Positions 1-7,016 of a stretch of 23,347 nucleotides of DNA are shown one piece after another. A program made the position numbers and the translations under genes. The notes beneath the pieces were generated by a model. The model was not told where the DNA came from. It made no database searches and saw nothing but the letters and a program-made list of their open reading frames with translations. Position 1 is the first letter of the stretch, and each line of letters starts with the position of its first letter. Source of the DNA: an uncultured Acidimicrobiales bacterium (GTDB taxonomy: Bacteria; Actinomycetota; Acidimicrobiia; Acidimicrobiales; Iamiaceae); NCBI GenBank assembly GCA_937926025.1, contig CALANQ010000219.1, positions 1-23,347 of the forward strand. Direction: 5' to 3'.

Positions 1-51
1 GCATACGAGATGCCTAAGTGACTGGAGTTCAGACGTGTGCTCTTCCGATCT
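1..51 (+). other. Illumina TruSeq indexed P7 adapter/primer (artefact)
   Basis: The stretch reads as the 3' part of the Illumina P7 primer (from GCATACGAGAT), a six-base index GCCTAA at 12-17, and then the read-2 adapter ending in GCTCTTCCGATCT at 51. This is synthetic library sequence left on the contig end, not organism DNA. Genomic sequence begins at about base 52. Reading frames that start here (at 18, 35 and 37) begin with adapter-encoded peptides such as MTGVQTCALPI, MCSSDL and MLFRS and must be trimmed. Confidence 0.98.
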
Positions 52-228
52 TGGGCGAAGGGCGCCCTGGTGCTGCTCCCGTTCGTGGAGCCGGTCGACG
101 CCACCGAGCTGGCCACCGCCGTGGAGCGGAACCTGGACGACGTCCTGGTCCGGCCCACCAGCGTGTCGGCCGCGCAGATCCTCGACGCCGCCGACCGCGG
201 GATCTTCGAGCTGCTGGCCCCGAGCTGA
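52..228 (+). CDS. C-terminal fragment of an unidentified protein (5' truncated by contig end)
   Basis: An open frame of 58 codons runs from the adapter junction to a TGA at 226-228. The visible residues (WAKGALVLLPFVEPVDATEL onward, ending IFELLAPS) have normal actinobacterial composition and look like a real C-terminus. The upstream part is lost, and the apparent ATG at 37 lies inside the adapter. I do not recognise the family from this tail. It lies 8 nt upstream of the chosen start of the condensation-like acyltransferase gene, so it was probably the preceding gene of the same operon. Confidence 0.6.
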   Translation, partial: WAKGALVLLPFVEPVDATELATAVERNLDDVLVRPTSVSAAQILDAADRGIFELLAPS

Positions 229-236
229 TCGCGCCC

Positions 237-1295
237 GTGGACGCTGCCGCCCTCCCCGCCCCCGCATCCCGCCACGCCCTGGCGCTGCTGCGCTTCCCGG
301 ACCCCCGCACCGACTGGGTGGTCGTCACGGTCGCCACGCTCGCCGCACCGCTCCCCGACCTGGACGCGCGCATCGAGGCGCTGCACCGCCTGGTGCCGGT
401 CGTCGGCGCCCGCCTGCGCGACGAGGTGTGGCACCCGGGTGCCGCACCCGAGGTGATCGAGGTGCCCGGCGACCCGCTCGCGTCTCCGGAGCTCGACCGG
501 CCCTTCGCCCTGGCCGAGGAGGCGCCGCTGCGGCTCCTGCGGTCCGCCGATGGGCGGCGCCTCGGCGTCGTCGGCCACCACGCCGCGTTCGACGGGCTCG
601 CCCTCGTCGCCGTGCTCCGCGCCCTCACCGCTGGCGATGAGCCGCGCCCGGTCACCTCACCGCCGCCCGGCGAGCCGGGGTCCAAGCTGCCCCTCCTGGA
701 GCGCCTGGCCCGGCCGGCCGACCCGGTGGCCCCGACACCGGGCGTCTGGCCCGGCGACGCCTACGCGACCGCGGTGATCGAGGTCGACGGGAAGGGCATC
801 ACGGGCCGCATCGCCGAGGCCTGCGTCGCCGCCGTCGCCCAGCACAACCGCCGCCACCAGCGGCCGCTCCGCAAGGTCGGGCTGACCATCGCGGTCGGGG
901 GGCCGGCCGGGGTCGGCAACGTGGCGTCGTACCGCCGCATCGACGTGGCCACCGGGGACCCCATCGGCCGCCTCGTGCAGGAGGCCTTGGCGTCACCCGA
1001 CGAGCCCGGCGAGCAGGTCAGCGCGCCCAAGGTGGTGATGCGGCTGCTGGAGCCGGTGGTGGAGCGGTTCTCCGACACGATCCTCATCTCCAACCTGGGC
1101 CGCCACCCGGTCCCGGGGGTCGACCAGCTCGACTTCTTCCCGGTGGCGCGGGGCCGGTCGGCGGTCTGCTTCGCCTCCGCCGCCATCGAGGGCGGGGCCA
1201 CCACGCTCAGCCTCCGGGCCCGTGACCTCTCCCCCGGCGACGCCCGCCGGCTCCTCGCCGACGCGGCCGAGCGGCTCGCGGACCGGGCCGGGTGA
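237..1295 (+). CDS. Condensation-domain-like / PapA-like acyltransferase
   Basis: This encodes a protein of about 352 residues with a clear HHxxxDG catalytic motif at residues 114-120 (H114, H115, D119, G120), the signature of the chloramphenicol acetyltransferase/NRPS condensation/PapA/WES superfamily. The C-terminal part carries the SNLG-type motif (ILISNLGRHPVPG) typical of the second lobe. It is shorter than a usual condensation domain (about 430-450 residues) but keeps both halves. The frame is open back into the adapter. GTG at 237, just after the upstream stop, is the best start, though its ribosome-binding site is weak. The stop overlaps the next start (GTGA, 1292-1295), so it should be co-translated with the membrane O-acyltransferase. 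That suggests acyl transfer to a lipid or glycan; the substrate is unknown. Confidence 0.78.
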   Translation: MDAAALPAPASRHALALLRFPDPRTDWVVVTVATLAAPLPDLDARIEALHRLVPVVGARLRDEVWHPGAAPEVIEVPGDPLASPELDRPFALAEEAPLRLLRSADGRRLGVVGHHAAFDGLALVAVLRALTAGDEPRPVTSPPPGEPGSKLPLLERLARPADPVAPTPGVWPGDAYATAVIEVDGKGITGRIAEACVAAVAQHNRRHQRPLRKVGLTIAVGGPAGVGNVASYRRIDVATGDPIGRLVQEALASPDEPGEQVSAPKVVMRLLEPVVERFSDTILISNLGRHPVPGVDQLDFFPVARGRSAVCFASAAIEGGATTLSLRARDLSPGDARRLLADAAERLADRAG

Positions 1296-3271
1296 CCTCC
1301 GCTCCAACGGTCGCGGCGGAGCCCGATCCGCCCGCCGGCGAGCCGATCGCAGACGATCCCGCCGCCCGGCTCGGCACCCAGCTCCCCCACGTCGAGGCGC
1401 TCGACGGCCTGCGCGGCGCCGCCGTGGCCGCGGTCTTGTTCCACCACGCCGGCCAGCTGACCGGCGGCTGGCTCGGCGTCGACCTGTTCTTCGTGCTGTC
1501 GGGCTACCTGATCACCGCGCTGCTCATCCAGGGTTGGAAGGACCGGGGCTCGGTGGCGCTGGGCAACTTCTGGGCCCGGCGCGTCCGCCGCCTCGGCCCG
1601 GCGCTCATCCTCCTGCTGCTCGGGGTGAGCCTGTACGCGGTGCTGGTGGCCTCGCCCACGGAGCAGGGCGCCATCCGCGGCGACGGCCTCGCCACCCTGT
1701 TCGAGGTGGCGAACCTCCGCACCATCGCGGCGGGCGGCGACTACTGGGCCACGCTGCTGCGGCCGTCGCCGCTGCGCCACACCTGGAGCCTGGCCATCGA
1801 GGAGCAGCTCTACCTCGTCTGGCCGCTGGTGGTGGCCGGGCTGCTCCGGTGGCGCCGCAACCCGCGGGTCATCCTGGTGGCGTCGGTGATCGGGGCGCTG
1901 GCGTCGGCGGCGCTGATGGAGGCGCTGTTCGCCGCCGGCATCAGCCGGAGCCGCCTGTACTACGGCACCGACACCCGGGCCGCCGCCGTGTTCCTCGGCG
2001 CGGTCGTGGCCTCCGGCCGGGTGGTGCTGGGCCCGCACCGCTGGGCGGCCACCCGGCCCGTCCGCCACATCGCCGGCGTGGTCGCCGCCCTGGCCCTGGC
2101 CGTGGCCTGGTGGCGCCTCGACGGGAGCAGCGGGCTGGCGTACCAGGTCTTCCCGCTCATCGGCGTGGCGGGGGCGCTGGTCGTGGCCTCGGTGGCGGAC
2201 CGCCGTCACCCCGGCCCGGTGGGCCGGGTCCTCGTGCTGCCGCCGATCCCCGCCCTCGGGCGCATCAGCTACGGCGTCTACCTGTACCACTGGCCGATCT
2301 ACCTGGTGCTCGACCACGAGCGCACCGGCCTGGACGGGTGGGCCCTCACCGCCGTGCGGATCGCGGTCACCGTGGCGGCGGCCGCGGTGAGCTACCGCTT
2401 CGTCGAGGAGCCGATCCGGATGCGGCGCTGGTTCAACGGCCGCCAGGGCCGGGCGGCGGTGGCGGCCGGCGCCGCCGTCGCAGTGATCGCCCTGGTGGCG
2501 TCCACGCTGGGCGCCACGCGCAGCCCGGCGCTCGACGGACCGACCGGGCCGATCGACCGCTCGGCGGTGCCGGGCGCCCCCGTCCTGCTGCTGGCGGGCG
2601 ACAGCGTGCCGCTCCTGCTCGGGGTGCAGCTCTCCGAGCAGAAGGACGATCTGGGGGTATCGGTGGTCAACCGGGCCTCCCCCGGCTGCCACCTGCTGGT
2701 GGAGCTGGGTCCCATCCGCGGCACCGAGGGCAACGTGCGCGACGACGTCAACGACTGCGCGGCCGACGGCGCCTACCGCAAGGCGGTCGAGGAGTTCCAT
2801 CCCGATGCATCCGTCGTGCTGTTCGGCGAGTTCCCGAATCAGGCCGTCGAGATCAACGGCCGCTGGACCATGCCGTGCGACGAGGCCTACCTCGAGGCGC
2901 TGCGCCTCGAGCTCGACGACCTGGTCGGCGACCTGCAGTCCTCCGGGGCGCCCGTGATCCTGCTGACCGCGCCGGGAACGTCGCTCAGCTGGGTGCTCGA
3001 CCAGGTGGAGCCGGGCATGCCCGAGCGGGTGCGCTGCACCAACCAGGTGCTCGACGACCTGGCCGCCGCCACGCCGGGCGTGACGGTCATCGACCTGGCG
3101 TCGTACGTCTGCCCGCCCAAGGAGGCCTGCAAGACCGAGATCGACGGCGTCGATCTCCGCGAGGACGGGCTGCACTTCCAGGGTGCCGGTGCCCGGGCCA
3201 TCAACAACTGGCTGATCCCGCAGGTCACGGCCATCGTCGCTGCGTCCCGGAGCCAGCAGCCCGGCGGCTAG
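1292..3271 (+). CDS. Acyltransferase-3 family membrane O-acyltransferase with C-terminal SGNH domain
   Basis: This is a 659-residue OafA/OatA-type protein. An N-terminal acyltransferase-3 membrane domain (about residues 33-400) shows LDGLRG (38-42), HH51-52, GVDLFFVLSGYLI (62-74) and TWSLAIEEQLYL (164-175), all family hallmarks. After the last membrane helix near residue 400 comes an extracytoplasmic SGNH hydrolase-like domain with GDS at 436-438 (nucleophile Ser438) and DGLHF at 625-629 (Asp/His of the triad). Known two-domain members pass acyl groups across the membrane and attach them to peptidoglycan or polysaccharide. The start GTG overlaps the upstream stop by 4 nt, so the two acyltransferases are coupled. 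A hairpin directly follows the stop. The acceptor is probably a surface glycan, given the neighbours. Confidence 0.93.
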   Translation: MTSAPTVAAEPDPPAGEPIADDPAARLGTQLPHVEALDGLRGAAVAAVLFHHAGQLTGGWLGVDLFFVLSGYLITALLIQGWKDRGSVALGNFWARRVRRLGPALILLLLGVSLYAVLVASPTEQGAIRGDGLATLFEVANLRTIAAGGDYWATLLRPSPLRHTWSLAIEEQLYLVWPLVVAGLLRWRRNPRVILVASVIGALASAALMEALFAAGISRSRLYYGTDTRAAAVFLGAVVASGRVVLGPHRWAATRPVRHIAGVVAALALAVAWWRLDGSSGLAYQVFPLIGVAGALVVASVADRRHPGPVGRVLVLPPIPALGRISYGVYLYHWPIYLVLDHERTGLDGWALTAVRIAVTVAAAAVSYRFVEEPIRMRRWFNGRQGRAAVAAGAAVAVIALVASTLGATRSPALDGPTGPIDRSAVPGAPVLLLAGDSVPLLLGVQLSEQKDDLGVSVVNRASPGCHLLVELGPIRGTEGNVRDDVNDCAADGAYRKAVEEFHPDASVVLFGEFPNQAVEINGRWTMPCDEAYLEALRLELDDLVGDLQSSGAPVILLTAPGTSLSWVLDQVEPGMPERVRCTNQVLDDLAAATPGVTVIDLASYVCPPKEACKTEIDGVDLREDGLHFQGAGARAINNWLIPQVTAIVAASRSQQPGG

Positions 3272-3297
3272 TGCCCGCCGGTCCGGTCGGCGGGCAC
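3271..3297. terminator. Hairpin between convergent genes
   Basis: A perfect 10-bp stem (GTGCCCGCCG at 3271-3280 with CGGCGGGCAC at 3288-3297) and a 7-nt loop begin at the last base of the acyltransferase stop codon and end 10 bp before the stop of the convergent glycosyltransferase. There is no T tract on either side, as is common in high-GC actinobacteria. It is placed to serve both genes. Confidence 0.65.
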
Positions 3298-3306
3298 GCC
3301 GGCGGG

Positions 3307-4392
3307 TCAGCCGGCGGCGTCGAACGCAGCCCGCAGGGCGGCCAGCTGCTGGCGGCGCTCGAAGCGCGCCACCACCACATCCCGGAGCTCGCCGGAGATC
3401 GACCGGCGCAGGCCGGGGTCGCCCAGGAAGTGGATCATCCCCTCGGCCAGCGCGAACACGTCGTCGGGGACGCGGATGCTGGGCGCCAGCACGGCCTCGT
3501 GGTTGGTGCCGCACTCGGTGGTGACCACCGGGACCCCGCTGGCCATCGCCTCCACGTAGGCCAGGCCGAACTGCTCGTTCCACACCCGGGTGGGCCGGGG
3601 TGCGGTGACGAACGTCGACACGGTGCGCAGCAGCTCCGCCACCCCGTCCCCGGGCAGCGAGCCGAGGAACTCGATCGACCGGTCCTGGGCGGCCCGCTCC
3701 CGCACCAGCCCCTCCAGCGGCCCCCGGCCGGCGACCACCAGCTTCGCCTCGGACACCTCGGCGGTGACCAGCGGCCAGGCGTCGAGCACCCGGTCGATGC
3801 CCTTGTTGGTGGCGAGCGGCGAGATGAACGCGGCGATCGGCTCCTCCACCGGTTCGGCCGGCGGATGGAAGCGCTCCGTGTCCAGCGGCGGCAGGACCAC
3901 CGCGAGCTGCTCCGGGAAGTAGCCCAGCTCCAGGCAGTGGTCTCGAGCCGCCTCGATCAGGCACACCACCAGGTCGACGCCCTCGGAGCGCTTGAGCGCC
4001 TGGTGGTACGGCGGGATCCGGTACAGCGGGTTGCGGGCGTCGTTGCCCCAGGTGAGGATCGCCTGCCGAGCACCGAGCCGCTTCGCCAGGGGCCGGGCCT
4101 GGCCGGTGACCAGCGCGCACAGCTCCAACGACGCCACCCAGTCCACCGGACGCCCGGTGTCCACCGTGTCGAGGTCGCGGAACCACGCCAGCGCCCCCGC
4201 CTCCACGAACCGGCGGGTGAGGCGGCGGTACGGACGCTCGATGAACGGCACCGGATCGCCGGTGGATGTCTCACCTACCGCCGTGACCGAGGCATCGGGC
4301 ATGGCGGCCAGCCACGAGAGCTCCCGACCCGGCCGGGACTCGGGCAGGGTGAGCCAGAGCAGGTCGAGATCCGCTCGCTCCGTCTCGTCCAT
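3307..4392 (-). CDS. GT4-family (GT-B fold) glycosyltransferase
   Basis: This is a 361-residue cytoplasmic glycosyltransferase. The C-terminal half has the GT4 retaining-enzyme signature EX7E (E273 and E281 within NEQFGLAYVEAMASG) followed by GVPVVTTECGTNHEAV. The central PLATNKGIDRVLDAWP resembles the donor-binding segment that starts the second Rossmann domain. The frame is open to 4503, but I chose ATG at 4390-4392 because AAAGGA (complement of 4398-4403) sits 5 nt upstream, and the extra 37 codons look like noncoding leader. It is transcribed away from the hydrolase gene at 4509 and converges on the acyltransferase. It probably adds a sugar to a glycan precursor made by this locus; donor and acceptor cannot be read from the sequence. 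Confidence 0.88.
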   Translation of the reverse strand: MDETERADLDLLWLTLPESRPGRELSWLAAMPDASVTAVGETSTGDPVPFIERPYRRLTRRFVEAGALAWFRDLDTVDTGRPVDWVASLELCALVTGQARPLAKRLGARQAILTWGNDARNPLYRIPPYHQALKRSEGVDLVVCLIEAARDHCLELGYFPEQLAVVLPPLDTERFHPPAEPVEEPIAAFISPLATNKGIDRVLDAWPLVTAEVSEAKLVVAGRGPLEGLVRERAAQDRSIEFLGSLPGDGVAELLRTVSTFVTAPRPTRVWNEQFGLAYVEAMASGVPVVTTECGTNHEAVLAPSIRVPDDVFALAEGMIHFLGDPGLRRSISGELRDVVVARFERRQQLAALRAAFDAAG

Positions 4393-4508
4393 GCACGTCC
4401 TTTCGATCCCGGGCCCACCAGGTGCCGACCCCGGGGTGGCCGACGAGCACGGATTCGTAGCACGCTTCACGGCGCCGGACCCATCCCGACGGGGTCGGAT
4501 CACCCACC
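4393..4508. promoter_or_regulatory. Divergent intergenic region (GT4 / EEP hydrolase)
   Basis: This 116-bp gap separates two divergent starts and should carry promoters for both. The only clear element is AAAGGA (complement of 4398-4403), the ribosome-binding site of the minus-strand glycosyltransferase. A 10-bp palindrome ACCCCGGGGT lies inside, but I see no convincing -35/-10 pair. Its promoter role is inferred from gene orientation. Confidence 0.45.
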
Positions 4509-5219
4509 ATGACCGCGTTCACCCTCACCTCGTTCAACGCCCGCTGGGGGCTCACCGTCGACGACGAACCGTTCGACCTGAGCGCGGTGGTGGCCGGGTT
4601 CGACACCGACCTGATCTGCCTCCAGGAGCTGTGGGAGCCCACCGACGGCGGCAGCGGGCTGGACCGGACGGCCGCCGAGCTGGGCTACCACCTGGTCCAC
4701 GTGCCCCTGTCGCCGTCGTTCGTGGTGCCCCAGCCCGAGATCACCCCGGACCCGAGCGCCGCCACCGGCACCTGGGGGGTGGCGCTGCTGAGCCGGCTGC
4801 CGATCCGCAGCACCCGCATCGTCGACCTGGGCCGGATCGTCGAACGGTGGGACGTGGCCCACCGCCGAGCGATCCTCGCCGAGATCGCTGTCGGCGGCAC
4901 CACCTTCACGGCCACCGCGCTGCACCTCTCGTTCGCGCTGCCCAACGCCCTGGCCCAGCTGCGGCGCCTCGACGGCTACCTGCCCACCCACCGCGCGTCG
5001 GTGGTGGCTGGCGACTGCAACCTGTGGGGCCCGCTCGCCGCAGGGGCGCTGCACGGGCACCGACGGGCGGTGCGCGGCCGCACCTGGCCAGCCGCCCGAC
5101 CCCACTCGCAGCTCGACCACATCCTGGTGTCACCGTCGGTGCACGTCCGCTCCGCCGAGGTGCTCCCGCCCGCCGGGTCGGACCACCGGCCGGTCCGCGC
5201 CCACCTCGAGATCAGGTGA
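4509..5219 (+). CDS. Endonuclease/exonuclease/phosphatase (EEP) fold hydrolase
   Basis: This is a 236-residue protein with the full set of EEP-superfamily metal and catalytic motifs in order: N10 in SFNARWG, E40 in ICLQELW, H139 in TALHLS, GDCN at 168-171 (D169, N171), LDHI at 202-205 and SDHRPV at 224-229 (D225, H226). Members cleave phosphodiester or phosphomonoester bonds in nucleic acids, inositol phosphates or sphingomyelin, so the fold does not fix the substrate. No signal peptide or membrane segment is visible, which suggests a cytoplasmic enzyme. The start is ATG at 4509 with only a weak purine-rich leader. The last 8 nt overlap the tail of the convergent flippase gene. It may be unrelated to the glycan genes around it. 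Confidence 0.88.
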   Translation: MTAFTLTSFNARWGLTVDDEPFDLSAVVAGFDTDLICLQELWEPTDGGSGLDRTAAELGYHLVHVPLSPSFVVPQPEITPDPSAATGTWGVALLSRLPIRSTRIVDLGRIVERWDVAHRRAILAEIAVGGTTFTATALHLSFALPNALAQLRRLDGYLPTHRASVVAGDCNLWGPLAAGALHGHRRAVRGRTWPAARPHSQLDHILVSPSVHVRSAEVLPPAGSDHRPVRAHLEIR

Positions 5220-6498
5220 CCAGCGCCGGCGTCCGGCTCGACCGCCGCCAGCGCTCGTGCATGGCGCTGGCCACCAGCGCACCGGCGAAGTTGCCCACCA
5301 CGAACGCGGTGGCCGCTGCGGTGGTGCCGCCGGACGGGACGAACACGATGGTGGGCACCAGGATCGTGAGGCCGAGCGTGAGCGTGATGGCCACCGTCGC
5401 CGCCTGGTCCTTGCGGATGCGCGCCTCCGACAGCCGGATCGATGCCAGCGCCCACGGGATGCCGGCCAGCATCAGGGTCGGCAGGAGGCGCGCCAGGCGG
5501 TTGTAGTCCGACCCGAAGACCGCGGCGATGGCCGGCCCGACCACCAGCGACCCCAGCCACGCCAGCACCGCCAGGCCCAGCGAGAACACCAGCGCCTCGC
5601 GCTCCCGCTCCGAGCCGGGCACCCCGGCGACCTCGGTGACCTGCGCGTCCTTGCCGCCCTCCACCAGCAGCACCTGGGCGATGGCCGCCGGCAGGAGGAA
5701 CACCATCGAGGTCACCGTCCAGGCCAGGAAGAAGCTGGCGTTCACCGAGGGACGCACGCTCTGGGCCACCACCAGCGGGAGCACGAACTGAGGCGCCTGG
5801 CTGGCCAGCGTGGCCACCCAGTTGACCCCGGCGTAGCGGGCGAAGGGACCCACCGAGCGCGGACGGTGGAGGGTGATGCGACCGCCGCCCATCCGGCCGA
5901 GGAACACCAGCGACAGCACGCCCACCAGCGCCAGCGGCGCGAGCATCAGCACGTACAGCCAGGTGGCGGGATCGAGGCCCGGGTCCCACAGCACCAGCGG
6001 CAGGCGCACCAGCGAGGCCACCGCGATGCGCCCGACCAGCCAGCCCCACCGCCGGGCCGCCATCAACCGCACGTCGGCCAGCAGCATCACCGACGTGCCG
6101 GCGGTGAACAGGCAGAACAGGGCCCAGGACCCGAAGGAGCCGTTGACCAGCCGGGTGGCGCTGGTGTCGACGAGGGCCAGGTACAGCGAACCGACCACCA
6201 CCGACGACACCACGGTGGCCACCACGGACCACCCGAACAGCGCGTCGGAGTCCCGGTTCTGCAGCGTGGCGTGACGGGCGAGGGCGATAGTCAGCCCGAG
6301 CCCCGACGCGTAGTTGACGAACTGGATCGCGGTGAACAGGGCGGTGGCCTCACCCAGCTGGCTGCTGGACGCCACCCGGGCGCCGAGCAGCCAGAAGACG
6401 AACCCGAGCAGGGCCTGGATGGCGAGCCCGACCAGGATCCACGCCGAGCCCTGCAGGAGCCCCGATGACCGCGCCCGGTCCAGGAGCTTGGCGATCAC
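5212..6498 (-). CDS. Wzx-like oligosaccharide flippase (MOP/polysaccharide biosynthesis family)
   Basis: This is a 428-residue, highly hydrophobic protein with about 12 predicted membrane helices. The opening segment (GSAWILVGLAIQALLGFVFW, then GARVASSSQLGEATALFTAI) is typical of Wzx/MurJ-type exporters, where helix 1 is followed by a loop and a conserved G-x-A in helix 2. Such proteins flip lipid-linked saccharides across the cytoplasmic membrane. The start is GTG at 6496-6498, overlapping the stop of the upstream gene by 4 nt (GTGA), so it is the last cistron of the minus-strand operon. Its 3' end overlaps the convergent EEP gene by 8 nt. The operon context supports export of the glycan unit made by the GT2, GT4 and methyltransferase genes. 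The family is secure; the exact cargo is not. Confidence 0.87.
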   Translation of the reverse strand: MIAKLLDRARSSGLLQGSAWILVGLAIQALLGFVFWLLGARVASSSQLGEATALFTAIQFVNYASGLGLTIALARHATLQNRDSDALFGWSVVATVVSSVVVGSLYLALVDTSATRLVNGSFGSWALFCLFTAGTSVMLLADVRLMAARRWGWLVGRIAVASLVRLPLVLWDPGLDPATWLYVLMLAPLALVGVLSLVFLGRMGGGRITLHRPRSVGPFARYAGVNWVATLASQAPQFVLPLVVAQSVRPSVNASFFLAWTVTSMVFLLPAAIAQVLLVEGGKDAQVTEVAGVPGSEREREALVFSLGLAVLAWLGSLVVGPAIAAVFGSDYNRLARLLPTLMLAGIPWALASIRLSEARIRKDQAATVAITLTLGLTILVPTIVFVPSGGTTAAATAFVVGNFAGALVASAMHERWRRSSRTPALVT

Positions 6499-7016
6499 GC
6501 CCCCAGGACCGCCCGGCAGGCCAGCAGGGCACCGAGCGCCACCACGGCCACCACCACGACACCGCCCACCGCCCCGAGCGGCGGGCCGTCGTCCTGGGGT
6601 GCGCGCTCGGCGGAGGCCCAGTCGCGCAGGTGGGGCGCCAGGTCCAGCACGGCGAACGCCCCCACCAGCACCAGGCCGGCGAACGTGAGGTGGTGCGGCA
6701 GCAAGGAGCGGATGACGATGGCCGGGGAGATGTCGTCGGCGGTGGGGACGCCCTCCACCAGGAACGCGATCGGCGCCAGCGCCAGGAGGATCACCCCGAG
6801 CCCGCCGAGGACGCGGATCGAGATGCCGGCCAGGAGGACGACGGCGATGATCACGAGCGTGAGCCCGCCCACGAGGCCGTCGAGGGCCACCGCCAGCCCG
6901 GTGAGCACCAGCCAGATGCCCACGGCTCGGGCGCTCGGGCGGGGCCGGACCGGGGCCACCTCCGCGTCGTCAGGCGGCGAGGCCACCGCCACCACCTGCG
7001 GATCGGGATCGGTCAC
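6495..7016 (-). CDS. Small multi-pass membrane protein, unknown function
   Basis: This encodes 173 residues. A hydrophilic Pro/Asp-rich N-terminus of about 30 residues is followed by four or five hydrophobic segments (about 31-50, 52-72, 73-90, 112-128 and 150-170). No catalytic motif is recognisable. The frame stays open upstream to 7517, but that part is a shadow of the AftD-like gene. GTG at 7014-7016 is chosen because it overlaps the AftD-like stop by 4 nt (GTGA), matching the other junctions in this operon. It sits between an arabinofuranosyltransferase homologue and a flippase and could be an accessory membrane partner of either; that is inference from position only. Confidence 0.75.
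   Translation of the reverse strand: MTDPDPQVVAVASPPDDAEVAPVRPRPSARAVGIWLVLTGLAVALDGLVGGLTLVIIAVVLLAGISIRVLGGLGVILLALAPIAFLVEGVPTADDISPAIVIRSLLPHHLTFAGLVLVGAFAVLDLAPHLRDWASAERAPQDDGPPLGAVGGVVVVAVVALGALLACRAVLGA

Noticed and set aside
761..4186. Very long minus-strand open frame (over 1100 codons) opposite the acyltransferase genes
   Set aside because: It is Arg/Pro/Gly/His-rich with no domain logic and spans two real genes and a hairpin. It is a high-GC antisense shadow.
4393..4503. N-terminal extension of the GT4 gene to 4503
   Set aside because: The internal ATG at 4392 has a good ribosome-binding site at 5 nt, and the extension does not resemble a GT4 start.
1222..4512. Long plus-strand frame of about 1096 codons
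   Set aside because: It overlaps three recognised genes in other frames and has Arg/Gly-rich composition without motifs; shadow.
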